Assembly: GCF_008386635.1 (NCBI RefSeq)
Contig: NZ_VUOE01000002.1
Span: 62,001 to 126,000 of the forward strand
Direction: 5' to 3'
Origin: Maribacter flavus
GTDB lineage: Bacteria; Bacteroidota; Bacteroidia; Flavobacteriales; Flavobacteriaceae
Length of the DNA stretch: 64,000 nt
The notes beneath the pieces are model-generated. The model was not told the origin of the DNA, searched no databases, and saw only the letters and a list, made by a program, of their open reading frames with translations. Positions within the stretch are counted from its first letter, which is position 1, and every line of letters starts with the position of its first letter. The position numbers were made by a program, and so were the translations under genes. Positions 42,496-51,092 of this stretch are shown one piece after another.

Positions 42496-44895
42496 ATGAT
42501 TACGAATACGGAACTGGAATATAAAGGAAATTTATATCCCAATCATATAGTCGAATTTAAACAGGACAACGACAAGCTATATTTTACCACGGAAAACGGA
42601 GTAATCCTTCAAGTAACTATTTTACGCGGCAGCGTACTGCGGTTCAGATACGCAACAAACCATGTCTTTGAGCCCGATTTCTCCTATGCCATAGACGAAG
42701 AGGCATCGTTGGGATATAGTGTCCTGGAAGTGACCGAAAACGATACCGAGTATTTGGTAAAGACCGCCAGGTTACAGCTTTTGGTGGATAAAATGTCCCT
42801 ACGCACCCAGATCTCAGACCTCGATGGAACTATCATCAATGAGGACGAAGCAGGCTTCCACTGGGAGGAAAACTATGAGTATGGGGGCAATACCGTAAAG
42901 ATGAGTAAAATGACCCCTACCGGTGAAAGCTACTACGGTATGGGCGATAAATCCACCCATAGCAATTTAAAAGGAAAACGGGTGGAGAATTGGGTGACGG
43001 ATTCCTATGCTTACGGGAAGGATCAGGACCCTCTTTATAAAGCAATACCTTTTTACATTGGATTAAATAGGGGAAGGGCCTATGGCATCTTTTTTGACAA
43101 TAGCTTCAAGACGCATTTTGACTTTGCCTATGAGAAAAGAACCGTTACGAGTTTTTGGGCGGATGGGGGCGCCATGGACTATTATTTCTTTTATGGTCCG
43201 GATATGTCCACGGTCGTTTCGGCCTATTCCAATTTAACGGGTACCCCGGAGCTGCCGCCTCTGTGGGCCTTGGGCTTTCATCAATCCAAATGGAGCTATT
43301 ACCCGGAAAGTAATGTGAAGGAAATTGCAAATCAATTTAGGGAGCACAAAATCCCTTGTGACGCCATTTATCTGGATATCGATTATATGGATGGTTTCAG
43401 ATGTTTTACATGGGACAAGAACCATTTTCCCGACCCAAAAAGAATGATTTCCGAATTGGAGCAGGACGGCTTCAAGACCGTTGTGATGATAGATCCAGGT
43501 ATCAAGATCGATCGCGATTATTGGGTGTATCAAGAGGCCTTGGAAAACGACTATTTCTGCAAACGTGGAGACGGTCCCTTGATGCACGGGAAAGTCTGGC
43601 CAGGGGAATGTAATTTCCCGGATTTTACAAATCCTGAAGTCCGTGAATGGTGGGCAGAACTTTATAGGGAATTTATGTCGGACATTGGGGTTCATGCCGT
43701 GTGGAATGACATGAACGAACCCGCCGTTATGGAGGTTCCCAGCAAAACCGCTCCATTGGACACTCGTCATGATTACGATGGATATCCCTGTACCCACAGA
43801 AAGGCTCACAATGTGTATGGAATGCAGATGGTAAGGGCTACCTACGAGGGTGTCAAAAAGTATGTATATCCCAAAAGACCTTTTGTAATAACCAGGGCAG
43901 CTTTTGCAGGGACTCAAAGATATTCTTCAACCTGGACAGGGGATAATGTTGCTACTTGGGAGCATTTATGGATTGCCAACGTTCAGGTGCAGCGTATGTG
44001 TATGAGCGGCTATTCGTTTGTGGGTTCGGATATTGGTGGATTTGCAGAGCAACCCAATGGGGAGCTTTTTGCACGATGGATCCAATTGGGCGTTTTTCAT
44101 CCCTTCTGTAGGGTGCATTCCAGTGGTGACCATGGAGATCAGGAACCTTGGTCCTTTGGTAGTGATATTACGGATATCGTTCGAAAATTTGTGGAGATAC
44201 GATATCAGCTATTGCCCTATCTATATACGATGTTTTACAAGTATAGCAAAGATCATATACCCATGCTTAAGCCCTTGGTGTATTACGACCAAGAGGATAC
44301 CCAGACACATTTTAGAACGGATGAGTTTATCTTTGGAAACCAAATATTGGTATGTCCTATTCAGGAACCCAATGCCCAAGGTAGGAGAATGTATTTTCCA
44401 AAAGGAAAGTGGTATGATTTTTGGACCCAAGAATGTTTGAATGGAGGTAAGGAACGTTGGGTGACCGCAGAACTGGATATGATCCCCATCTATGTTAAGG
44501 CCGGTGCCGTAATACCAAAGTATCCCGTTCAACAATATGTTGGTCAGTTAAAATTAAAGGAATTAGTATTGGAAACCTATTTTACTGTTGGGGTAGAGAC
44601 TTCTGAGGTTTATGAGGATGCACAGGATGGATACGATTATAAAAAGGGTAGGTATTCATTGCGGAACTTTAAATTGACGGGAAAGGAAAAGTCTTTGACC
44701 ATCCAACAATTCAAGGACGGTAGCTTTGTAACTGGATATGAAAAATTTAGGTTCAATATCTACGGACTGCCTTTTAAAATTGGTAAAGTGCAGGTGGACA
44801 ATGAGGAAGTAAATTTGAAAACTGTACGTTCCAATGGGGACAATTCCATGCTCATCGACAAAAACTTTACGCTTTTGCACATAACCTCGAAATAA
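42496..44895 (+). CDS. GH31 alpha-glucosidase, cytoplasmic
   Basis: GH31 enzymes release alpha-linked glucose from maltodextrins, isomaltose or glycogen ends. The 799-residue protein has no signal peptide. The catalytic core has WNDMNEPAVME (nucleophile Asp405) and TWTGDNVATWEH (acid/base Asp483), plus GFHQSKWSYY and the DIGGF loop. An N-terminal beta domain precedes the barrel. With glgB upstream it suggests intracellular handling of alpha-glucans. Family GH31 includes several specificities, so the substrate is uncertain. Confidence 0.92.
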   Translation: MITNTELEYKGNLYPNHIVEFKQDNDKLYFTTENGVILQVTILRGSVLRFRYATNHVFEPDFSYAIDEEASLGYSVLEVTENDTEYLVKTARLQLLVDKMSLRTQISDLDGTIINEDEAGFHWEENYEYGGNTVKMSKMTPTGESYYGMGDKSTHSNLKGKRVENWVTDSYAYGKDQDPLYKAIPFYIGLNRGRAYGIFFDNSFKTHFDFAYEKRTVTSFWADGGAMDYYFFYGPDMSTVVSAYSNLTGTPELPPLWALGFHQSKWSYYPESNVKEIANQFREHKIPCDAIYLDIDYMDGFRCFTWDKNHFPDPKRMISELEQDGFKTVVMIDPGIKIDRDYWVYQEALENDYFCKRGDGPLMHGKVWPGECNFPDFTNPEVREWWAELYREFMSDIGVHAVWNDMNEPAVMEVPSKTAPLDTRHDYDGYPCTHRKAHNVYGMQMVRATYEGVKKYVYPKRPFVITRAAFAGTQRYSSTWTGDNVATWEHLWIANVQVQRMCMSGYSFVGSDIGGFAEQPNGELFARWIQLGVFHPFCRVHSSGDHGDQEPWSFGSDITDIVRKFVEIRYQLLPYLYTMFYKYSKDHIPMLKPLVYYDQEDTQTHFRTDEFIFGNQILVCPIQEPNAQGRRMYFPKGKWYDFWTQECLNGGKERWVTAELDMIPIYVKAGAVIPKYPVQQYVGQLKLKELVLETYFTVGVETSEVYEDAQDGYDYKKGRYSLRNFKLTGKEKSLTIQQFKDGSFVTGYEKFRFNIYGLPFKIGKVQVDNEEVNLKTVRSNGDNSMLIDKNFTLLHITSK

Positions 44896-44903
44896 TAATT
44901 TTG
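44875..44903 (+). promoter_or_regulatory. Promoter of the M48 gene, inside the GH31 3' end
   Basis: TTG at 44875-44877 and TAATTTTG at 44896-44903 are 18 bases apart, matching the Bacteroidota consensus. The -33 lies within the GH31 coding region, so the M48 gene can be transcribed on its own. Confidence 0.65.
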
Positions 44904-44935
44904 TAATTTTCGCAACATAGTAAAACACTAAAACC

Positions 44936-45745
44936 ATGAATAGAATACTTTTGATATTGACCCTGTTTCTGGCAGTCTCTGCCTGCAAGGTCAATCCTTT
45001 TACGGGTCAGAAAACATTGAATTTTTATCCCAATAGTCAAATTTTTCCAATGGCCTTTGCCCAGTACGACCAGTTTTTGGGTGAAAACAATGTAGTTAAG
45101 GGAACTTCCGAGGCACACATGATTACCAGGGTGGGACAAAGAATTTCCTCGGCCGCGGAGCGATGGTTGTCGGCCAACGGATACCCAGGGTATTTGAACG
45201 ATTATAAATGGGAGTACAACCTGGTTAAGGACGAAACCGTAAACGCCTGGTGTATGCCCGGTGGTAAAATTGTATTTTATACGGGAATATTGCCCATTTG
45301 TGATGGGGAAACCGGTGTAGCGGTGGTTATGGGACATGAGGTTGCACACGCCTTGGCAGACCATGGAGCCCAGAGAATGAGTGCGGGTACTTTGCAGCAA
45401 TTGGGTGCGGTCGCTGGAAATATAGCCATTCAGGATCCCCAAAAAAGAAATATGTTCAACCAGGCATACGGTATAGGTTCCCAATTGGGAGCTATGTTGC
45501 CCTTTAGCCGAAGCCATGAAACCGAAGCAGATCGTATCGGATTACAGATTATGGCCATTGCAGGGTATGACCCCTATGAAGCCGCTGAGCTTTGGAAACG
45601 AATGAAGGCACAGAGCGGGGGACAGGCGCCACCGGAATTTATGAGTACCCATCCGTCTAACGATACCAGAATTAACAACCTAACGGCTTGGGCTCCTGAA
45701 GCAGCGGCAGAAGCCGCTAAATTTGGGGTGACCAGTTTCAAATAA
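44936..45745 (+). CDS. M48 family metallopeptidase lipoprotein
   Basis: This family contains LoiP and BepA relatives, which act on outer-membrane proteins. The 269-residue protein has a lipobox (VSAC, about residue 17) with CKVNPFTGQKTLNF after it, typical of the group, and the zinc site HEVAH (His134, Glu135, His138) with the distal Glu in SHETEADRIG. The C-terminal part (EFMSTHPSNDTRIN) matches the family ending. It likely acts on envelope proteins in the periplasm. A strong promoter precedes it and a terminator follows. Confidence 0.94.
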   Translation: MNRILLILTLFLAVSACKVNPFTGQKTLNFYPNSQIFPMAFAQYDQFLGENNVVKGTSEAHMITRVGQRISSAAERWLSANGYPGYLNDYKWEYNLVKDETVNAWCMPGGKIVFYTGILPICDGETGVAVVMGHEVAHALADHGAQRMSAGTLQQLGAVAGNIAIQDPQKRNMFNQAYGIGSQLGAMLPFSRSHETEADRIGLQIMAIAGYDPYEAAELWKRMKAQSGGQAPPEFMSTHPSNDTRINNLTAWAPEAAAEAAKFGVTSFK

Positions 45746-45770
45746 TACATACTTTTTATTGTATATTCAG

Positions 45771-45796
45771 GCCGTTCTTTTGAACGGCTTTTATTT
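45771..45796 (+). terminator. Terminator of the M48 gene
   Basis: GCCGTTC (45771-45777) and GAACGGC (45782-45788) around TTTT, then TTTTATTT. Confidence 0.8.
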
Positions 45797-45892
45797 ATGG
45801 GCACCGCCAAAGGGTATAATGCCCCGATGCTTGCCGAGAAATTTATACTTATTCCAATAAATGCATCATGGGCTTGGCCCGAGTTAGTTTAC
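45794..45892 (+). repeat. Dispersed ~100-base repeat, copy B
   Basis: This is the counterpart of 11941-12041. It runs from just after the M48 terminator to 4 bases before the start of the MFS gene (45897), so the repeat forms that gene's whole upstream region. Confidence 0.7.
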
Positions 45893-45896
45893 AAGA

Positions 45897-47228
45897 ATGG
45901 CAAGAACCTTGGTCTTAAAGGGAAGCAAAAAACTGTTGAACGCTTGGGCGTTCTATGATTGGGCCAATTCCGTTTATAGTTTGGTCATCTCATCAGCCGT
46001 TTTCCCCATATTCTACGGAGCACTTTTTAGGGTGGCCGAGATAGAAAAGGTGACCGTCTTTGGAGTAGAAATCGCAAGGGCTCCACTAATTAGTTATACC
46101 ACATCCCTGGCCTTTGTATTTATAGCAATAATCACCCCTTTGATTTCGGGCATTGCGGATTATATTGGTAACAAGAAAATATTCATGAAGTTCTTTTGCT
46201 ATATGGGTGGTCTATCCTGCATTGGCCTCAACTGGTTTTCCCTAGAGAACATCTATTTTGGATTGCTTTGTTACTTTTTTGGACTTGTAGGATTTTGGGT
46301 AAGCTTTGCCATCAACAATTCGTATTTGCCTGATGTGGCCTATCCGGAACAACAGGATGCCGTTAGTGCGAAAGGGTTTTCCCTAGGATATATTGGGAGC
46401 GTTCTTCTTTTGTTGGTGAACCTCGCCATGGTGATGAAACCAGAAGTTTTTGGAATCACTTCCGATGATGGTGGAGTAGCCGAAATCAAGGCCATGAAAT
46501 ATTCTTTTGTCTCGGTTGGGTTCTGGTGGATACTTTTCGCACAATATAGTTTTTACTATTTACCCAAAGGTAATAAACGTGAAGGGGCTCGAACCAATGT
46601 TATCCTGAACGGATTTAGGGAGTTGAAGGGCGTCTGGCACGAATTGGGAAACCAAACCCGATTAAAAAGATATTTAGGGGCTTTCTTTGTATACAGTATG
46701 GCCGTACAGACCGTTATGTTGATCGCGACCTATTTTGGCGAGGAGGAAATAGGTTGGGGTTCGGATGCTGAACGCACCACAGGTTTGATCGTGAGTATTC
46801 TGGTCATTCAACTCGTGGCCATTCTTGGGGCCTCGGTAACGGCATGGGCCTCAAAGAATTTTGGAAATATAAAAACGCTTATCGTGGTAAACGCACTTTG
46901 GGTCGTCATATGTGTATATGCGTATTTTTTGATTACACCGACCGATTTTTATATTGCTGCCGGATGCGTAGGATTGGTTATGGGCGGCATTCAGGCCCTG
47001 TCCCGTTCCACCTATTCCAAGTTCATTCCTGAAACCAAGGATACCACTTCCTTTTTTAGTTTTTACGATGTTGCCGAAAAAATAGGTATTATCATAGGAA
47101 CTTTCCTTTATGGTTTTATCGCCCAATTTACCGGCAGTATGCGTAATGCCATTTTTTTCTTGGGAATATTTTTCCTGGTGGGTATGTTGCTACTTACAAG
47201 GGTGAAACAACTAAAAAGACCCCTTTGA
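45897..47228 (+). CDS. MFS permease of the UMF1 family
   Basis: Major facilitator with about 11-12 membrane segments. The 443-residue protein opens with WAFYDWANSVYSLVISSAVFP, the UMF1 hallmark, and has GFSLGYIGSVLL and the GGIQALSRSTYSKFIPETKDTTSFFSFYDVAEKIG stretch (in parts) that is characteristic in the second half. Members are related to yeast Atg22, but substrates in bacteria are unproven. It starts 4 bases after repeat copy B and its only possible promoter is inside that repeat. Single gene. Confidence 0.9.
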   Translation: MARTLVLKGSKKLLNAWAFYDWANSVYSLVISSAVFPIFYGALFRVAEIEKVTVFGVEIARAPLISYTTSLAFVFIAIITPLISGIADYIGNKKIFMKFFCYMGGLSCIGLNWFSLENIYFGLLCYFFGLVGFWVSFAINNSYLPDVAYPEQQDAVSAKGFSLGYIGSVLLLLVNLAMVMKPEVFGITSDDGGVAEIKAMKYSFVSVGFWWILFAQYSFYYLPKGNKREGARTNVILNGFRELKGVWHELGNQTRLKRYLGAFFVYSMAVQTVMLIATYFGEEEIGWGSDAERTTGLIVSILVIQLVAILGASVTAWASKNFGNIKTLIVVNALWVVICVYAYFLITPTDFYIAAGCVGLVMGGIQALSRSTYSKFIPETKDTTSFFSFYDVAEKIGIIIGTFLYGFIAQFTGSMRNAIFFLGIFFLVGMLLLTRVKQLKRPL

Positions 47229-47270
47229 TTAGAGGCCTTTTCAGAGTTGTTGATTGTTCGCTATTTGATT

Positions 47271-47996
47271 TTATCCTTTTGAAACGTCCCCGGAACCGGA
47301 AGTTTTCGTGTCTATTTTCTCAGGATTTCCGCGGTAGGTAATATCCCCTGAACCGGAAACCCTTGCTTTTAACATCTTATTGGCCGTTACCTTTATGTCA
47401 GCCGAACCTGAAACGGTAGCATCCACATTATCGGCATCCATATCAAATGCCTTGATATCTCCGCTCCCAGAAATGGTTGCCTGAAAATCCTTAGTGCTAC
47501 CGCTCAATGTGATATCCCCTGATCCCGACATACTTGCGCGTACGGAGTTGGCATCCACATCCAAAGTAATGTCACCAGAACCTGACATGGTCGTTTCCAA
47601 ATTGTCCGTTTTTATTGTGGTCTTCCCTTCAATATCCCCAGAACCGGAGAGTGCAATGGCATCAATACTTTCAACGGGTACGGTTATTGTTATACCATTT
47701 TTCCAAGAAGAAGGCTTTAAGTTGACCCCTTTTTCGGTCTTAATTTCCAATTTTCCGTTTTTCACTTCTGTAATAATGTATTCCAATAAATTCGATTCTC
47801 CCGTAAGTGTCAATTTACCTTCATTTCCCTCTACCAAATGTACATCGAACCAACCCGATACACCAATGGCATCATAGTCGCTGGTAGTTCTATCGATAGT
47901 AACCTGGTCTCCGTTACCGTTAATTCTTTTGCCCCATTGTGCAGAGCAGGAAACTGTCATGGCCAAAACAATGGCTAGTGTTGTGATTTTTTTCAT
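47271..47996 (-). CDS. Head-GIN domain (DUF2807) envelope protein
   Basis: DUF2807 proteins form repetitive beta structures on the envelope. The 241-residue protein has an export signal; the Cys in TVSC (about residue 17) may be lipidated. The body is dominated by seven SGSGDI-like repeats spaced about 20 residues (LSGSGDIEG, MSGSGDITL, ISGSGDIKA, VSGSADIKV, RVSGSGDITY, TSGSGDV and others), which should stack as a beta helix or prism. Preceding residues GVSGWFDVHLVEGNEGKLTLTGE (in parts) match the domain start. It is the last of four same-strand genes downstream of an ECF sigma factor. Confidence 0.88.
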   Translation of the reverse strand: MKKITTLAIVLAMTVSCSAQWGKRINGNGDQVTIDRTTSDYDAIGVSGWFDVHLVEGNEGKLTLTGESNLLEYIITEVKNGKLEIKTEKGVNLKPSSWKNGITITVPVESIDAIALSGSGDIEGKTTIKTDNLETTMSGSGDITLDVDANSVRASMSGSGDITLSGSTKDFQATISGSGDIKAFDMDADNVDATVSGSADIKVTANKMLKARVSGSGDITYRGNPEKIDTKTSGSGDVSKG

Positions 47997-48042
47997 TTTT
48001 TAATTGATTTTGAACTGAACATCGTTCAGCTTTTGATTGATA

Positions 48043-49140
48043 TTAATTTTTGGTAAAACTGATGCTGCCGTAATCGCTATTTAAAGTAATCATATTTCCA
48101 CTTCCCTTACTTCCATAATACCCTTTATAGTGCTTGGAGGTTGATTTTTCCTCACTGATATTGATAACAAAATCGTCTTTTCCGCTCACACCTGCATAGC
48201 TAGTGGTAATATCGAAATCGAAATGATAATTGGCGTTGTAACCAATTTTTACCCCTGTATAATCTGATCGTATATTGACATTCCCTGCATCTTCGGACAA
48301 TTCCTCAATACGTATGGAACCATAGTCTGATGCTATATCCACATTACCGTGCACACTTCCCAATTTTACGGTAATGTAGTCACCGTTTCCTTGAATATTC
48401 CGCACGTTTCCAACTTCCATTTTTCCATAATCACTGCTATAATCCAAATTTTCCATCTGGTCTATTTTGGTGTTGGTATAATCCGCGATTACTTTTAGGT
48501 TTCCGGCCTTTTCAACGGTAAATCCAGAATAGTCCGCCCTGATTTCGCCACTGTTCATAAATCCTATGGTGGAATTAGAGGTGTAATCAAAATTCAACTG
48601 ATTGTTTCTACCCCGTAGTTCCCCAATTTCCAGCCTTCCATAATCACAACTAATCTTTGCATGGCCGTCTATTCTGTCCAATATTATGGATCCGTAGTCA
48701 TTGTCAAGATTTATACTGTTTTTGACGGGAAGCTTAATGGTGTAATTGATCTGCATGTTTACATTGTTGTTTCTGCCCCAGTTCCAGCCCCAACCATTTT
48801 TATTATCGTTGAATTCCGTTTTTGCTGAGACCATGGAACTGCTTGCATCGAAAGAAACAGATATCTCATCCAGTTTTTGTTGCACTTTTTCCTCGTTGTT
48901 ACCGTTGGTCTTAATATGGACTTCGATCATGACCCTATTTTCGTTCCACGAGGTAATATTGAGATTGCCGTAGCTGTTGTCTACCTTTAAAAGAGCATCG
49001 GCATTTACATTAAACTCCTTTTTTATGGTCTTTTCCTTTGTGTACTTTCCGTTTAGTTTTCCACCGTTATCGGCCAATAAAAAAGCCGGGCAAAGCAAAA
49101 GTATAACTAGGCCGTATTTAAATAGTATAGTTCGCATCAT
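48043..49140 (-). CDS. DUF4097-like exported beta-repeat protein
   Basis: The 365-residue protein has a signal peptide (ending LLAD-NG) and a large set of short beta repeats with SDYGSI/DYGKMEVG/DYTGVKIG motifs, about eight DYG or DY(T/S) turns, and a low-complexity GWGWNWGRNNN insert at about 130. The layout matches the DUF4097 adhesin-like family, in which stacked turns form a right-handed fold. Its start overlaps the anti-sigma-like gene by 23 bases, so expression is tied to that operon. A role in envelope stress or adhesion is inference. Confidence 0.8.
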   Translation of the reverse strand: MMRTILFKYGLVILLLCPAFLLADNGGKLNGKYTKEKTIKKEFNVNADALLKVDNSYGNLNITSWNENRVMIEVHIKTNGNNEEKVQQKLDEISVSFDASSSMVSAKTEFNDNKNGWGWNWGRNNNVNMQINYTIKLPVKNSINLDNDYGSIILDRIDGHAKISCDYGRLEIGELRGRNNQLNFDYTSNSTIGFMNSGEIRADYSGFTVEKAGNLKVIADYTNTKIDQMENLDYSSDYGKMEVGNVRNIQGNGDYITVKLGSVHGNVDIASDYGSIRIEELSEDAGNVNIRSDYTGVKIGYNANYHFDFDITTSYAGVSGKDDFVINISEEKSTSKHYKGYYGSKGSGNMITLNSDYGSISFTKN

Positions 49141-49678
49141 CGTAATTTTTTAAATTTTTAATTGTTTCAATTTGATTTAGAACATCGTTCAATAAATCGA
49201 TTCTTGTTTGGAAATTGGTTATCATAGCACTGAGGATCAATTTGCTGTTACCCCCGTTTAACAACTCATTCTCCAACATTTTATAGTCCTGTTCCAGTTT
49301 TTTAAGCTGGTCCATGGTGTCTGAAATTATTTTTCTTGTTTCAGGGGTTTCCTCAGCTTCCAACTCCTTTACTTGCTGCTCGATGAGACTTGCAAAGTAA
49401 AACTGGGTATTGGCAACCTCGGGTGAAATCTCGGCAACTTGTTCCTCTATGGATTTGTTCAGGTCTAACCGGGGGTACACCAAAGCGACCATAAGGGCCA
49501 AGGAGGCCGCTATGGACAAGGGCTTCCACCAGTTGAATTTAGTTTTGGCCGTTGAAACGGTGCCATTAGATTGGTTCAGTTTGGCCAAAAAACGTTCTTG
49601 GTGTCCCAAAGCTGGTTCTTCCGTATCAAAACGGCCTTGAAGTGTTTTGAACAGATCCTCTAGATTATCTTTTTCCAT
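49118..49678 (-). CDS. Anti-sigma-like membrane protein
   Basis: The 186-residue protein has a cytoplasmic N-terminus of about 55 residues with the DLFKTLQGRFDTEEPALGHQERFLAKLNQ pattern (in parts), one membrane segment (about 56-75, WKPLSIAASLALMVALVYP) and a periplasmic coiled-coil-like end. This is the usual anti-sigma layout in Bacteroidota, though no zinc-binding anti-sigma motif is seen. It shares one base with the upstream sigma gene (stop/start overlap at 49678) and overlaps the DUF4097 gene start by 23 bases. Confidence 0.8.
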   Translation of the reverse strand: MEKDNLEDLFKTLQGRFDTEEPALGHQERFLAKLNQSNGTVSTAKTKFNWWKPLSIAASLALMVALVYPRLDLNKSIEEQVAEISPEVANTQFYFASLIEQQVKELEAEETPETRKIISDTMDQLKKLEQDYKMLENELLNGGNSKLILSAMITNFQTRIDLLNDVLNQIETIKNLKNYDDANYTI

Positions 49679-50232
49679 CAGTTCGCAATTAATAATTCTT
49701 TTCTAAGACTTTCCTTTGCCCTGGAAATGGTGGTCCTACAATTGGCATAGCTCAAATTCATTATGGAGCTAATTTCCTCGTAGTCGTACCCCTCGATCAA
49801 ATGTAAGGTCAAAGAAATTCTGTAATTGTCCTTTAAGCGTTTCATGGTTTCCATTACTTTTTGAGCCTTTTGTTCGGCAAACACATGATCCGAAGCAATT
49901 CCGTCATTATCTTCGACCTTGTACATTAAATCTTCCAGCGCAACTTCATTCTTTTTCAGTTGCTTTTTGTAATGGTAAATACTGTTGTTCACAACGATTC
50001 TTTTCAGCCATGCCCCAAAAGTAACCTCGCCTCTAAATGTATCCAGTTTCGTAAACGCGTTCAAAAACGATTCCTGCATAATGTCTTCGGCCTCCGCACT
50101 GTGTTTTACGATCCGTAAAGCCGTGTTGTACATGGCTTTGTAATACCGATTGTAAACCTCTAGTTGCGCACTTTGTTTACCTTCCTTGCACGATTGCAAT
50201 AAATCATCAATATGTACCTTACTTTGGCTCAA
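49678..50232 (-). CDS. ECF-type RNA polymerase sigma factor
   Basis: The 184-residue protein has region 2 (EDIMQESFLNAFTKLDTFRGEVTFGAWLKRIVVNN, in parts) and region 4 (LKDNYRISLTLHLIEGYDYEEISSIMNLSYANCRTTISRAKESLRK, in parts), with no region 3. The start is a TTG at 50230-50232: no in-frame ATG precedes it before a stop. It heads the operon sigma, anti-sigma-like, DUF4097, DUF2807, with overlaps throughout. It probably controls its own operon, which is the usual arrangement. Confidence 0.93.
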   Translation of the reverse strand: MSQSKVHIDDLLQSCKEGKQSAQLEVYNRYYKAMYNTALRIVKHSAEAEDIMQESFLNAFTKLDTFRGEVTFGAWLKRIVVNNSIYHYKKQLKKNEVALEDLMYKVEDNDGIASDHVFAEQKAQKVMETMKRLKDNYRISLTLHLIEGYDYEEISSIMNLSYANCRTTISRAKESLRKELLIAN

Positions 50233-50340
50233 AAAGTGATTGGTTTGTCTAAGAGATGATCCAATTTACCCATTGTTACAGTTTTGGCCGAAAAGTTTTT
50301 CTAAATTGAGCGGTATTTATGCTTCATCAATTTTTAGTTT

Positions 50341-50913
50341 ATGACTGAAAGAGAAAAAATGCTTCAGGGCCTGCTTTATAATTCCCGGGATCCGGAATTA
50401 TTGGAAATGTATTTCCGTGCCCGAAGATTTTTGAAGGAATTCAACAATTTGGATGCTGAATTGACCGAGGAAAAATATCGGGTGTTGTCTAAACTTTTTA
50501 AGAGTATCGGCAAGGGAGTATGGATAGAATCTCCTTTTTTCTGCGATTATGGCAACAACATATCCATTGGCGATGGCACTTTTGTGAACATGAACTGTAC
50601 CTTTTTGGACGATAATGCCATCAGTATCGGTCAGAATGTGCTCATCGCGCCTTATGTGCAGATTTATACTGCGTCACACCCGTTGAAGGCTTCGGACAGG
50701 ATAGTTGAAAATTCGGATGGTGCTTCGTACGTTACTTCAAGTATGCCCGTTACTATAGGGGACAATGTATGGATAGGCGGTAATAGTGTTATCTGTCCCG
50801 GGGTTGAAATTGGCCATAATGTTACCATTGGTGCAGGAAGTGTAGTTACCAAGAGTATTCCAAACAATGCGGTTGCCGTTGGTAATCCGTGCAAGGTTCT
50901 GAGGGAGCTATAA
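50341..50913 (+). CDS. Sugar O-acetyltransferase (maltose O-acetyltransferase-like)
   Basis: Hexapeptide-repeat acetyltransferase that moves acetyl from acetyl-CoA to a sugar hydroxyl. The 190-residue protein has the Maa N-terminal domain (MTEREKMLQGLLYNSRDPEL), then left-handed beta-helix turns (NISIGDGTFVNMNCTFLDDNAISIG, in parts; TIGDNVWIGGNSVI, TIGAGSVVTKSI) and the AVGNPCKVLREL ending. The catalytic His is in ASHPL, at about residue 118. Acceptor sugar not known. It diverges from the sigma operon and precedes lon. Confidence 0.92.
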   Translation: MTEREKMLQGLLYNSRDPELLEMYFRARRFLKEFNNLDAELTEEKYRVLSKLFKSIGKGVWIESPFFCDYGNNISIGDGTFVNMNCTFLDDNAISIGQNVLIAPYVQIYTASHPLKASDRIVENSDGASYVTSSMPVTIGDNVWIGGNSVICPGVEIGHNVTIGAGSVVTKSIPNNAVAVGNPCKVLREL

Positions 50914-51037
50914 TGTTTTCTAATCCCAAACTTCTATCGTTATTTGTTATAGGTATGGCATAGGAATTGAAATATAGAGGTGAAGTAAAGACTAAAAAAC
51001 GATAAAAACCCTGTTAGCAAGGTCTTTCAAGGGTTTA

Positions 51038-51045
51038 TAAATTTG
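51038..51045 (+). promoter_or_regulatory. -7 box of lon
   Basis: TAAATTTG at 51038-51045, 47 bases before the ATG at 51093, following a weak AAACCCT..AGGGTTT inverted pair (51006-51036). No exact -33 TTG; TTA occurs at 51014-51016. Confidence 0.4.
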
Positions 51046-51092
51046 AACGATAAAAAAATTGCTGTCCAATTTAATGACAGAATGACCGATAT

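Noticed and set aside
43234..43917. Antisense open frame inside the GH31 gene
   Set aside because: Overlaps the catalytic region and has no independent evidence.
44867..45517. Antisense open frame over the M48 gene
   Set aside because: Covers the lipobox and HEVAH motifs of the real gene on the other strand.
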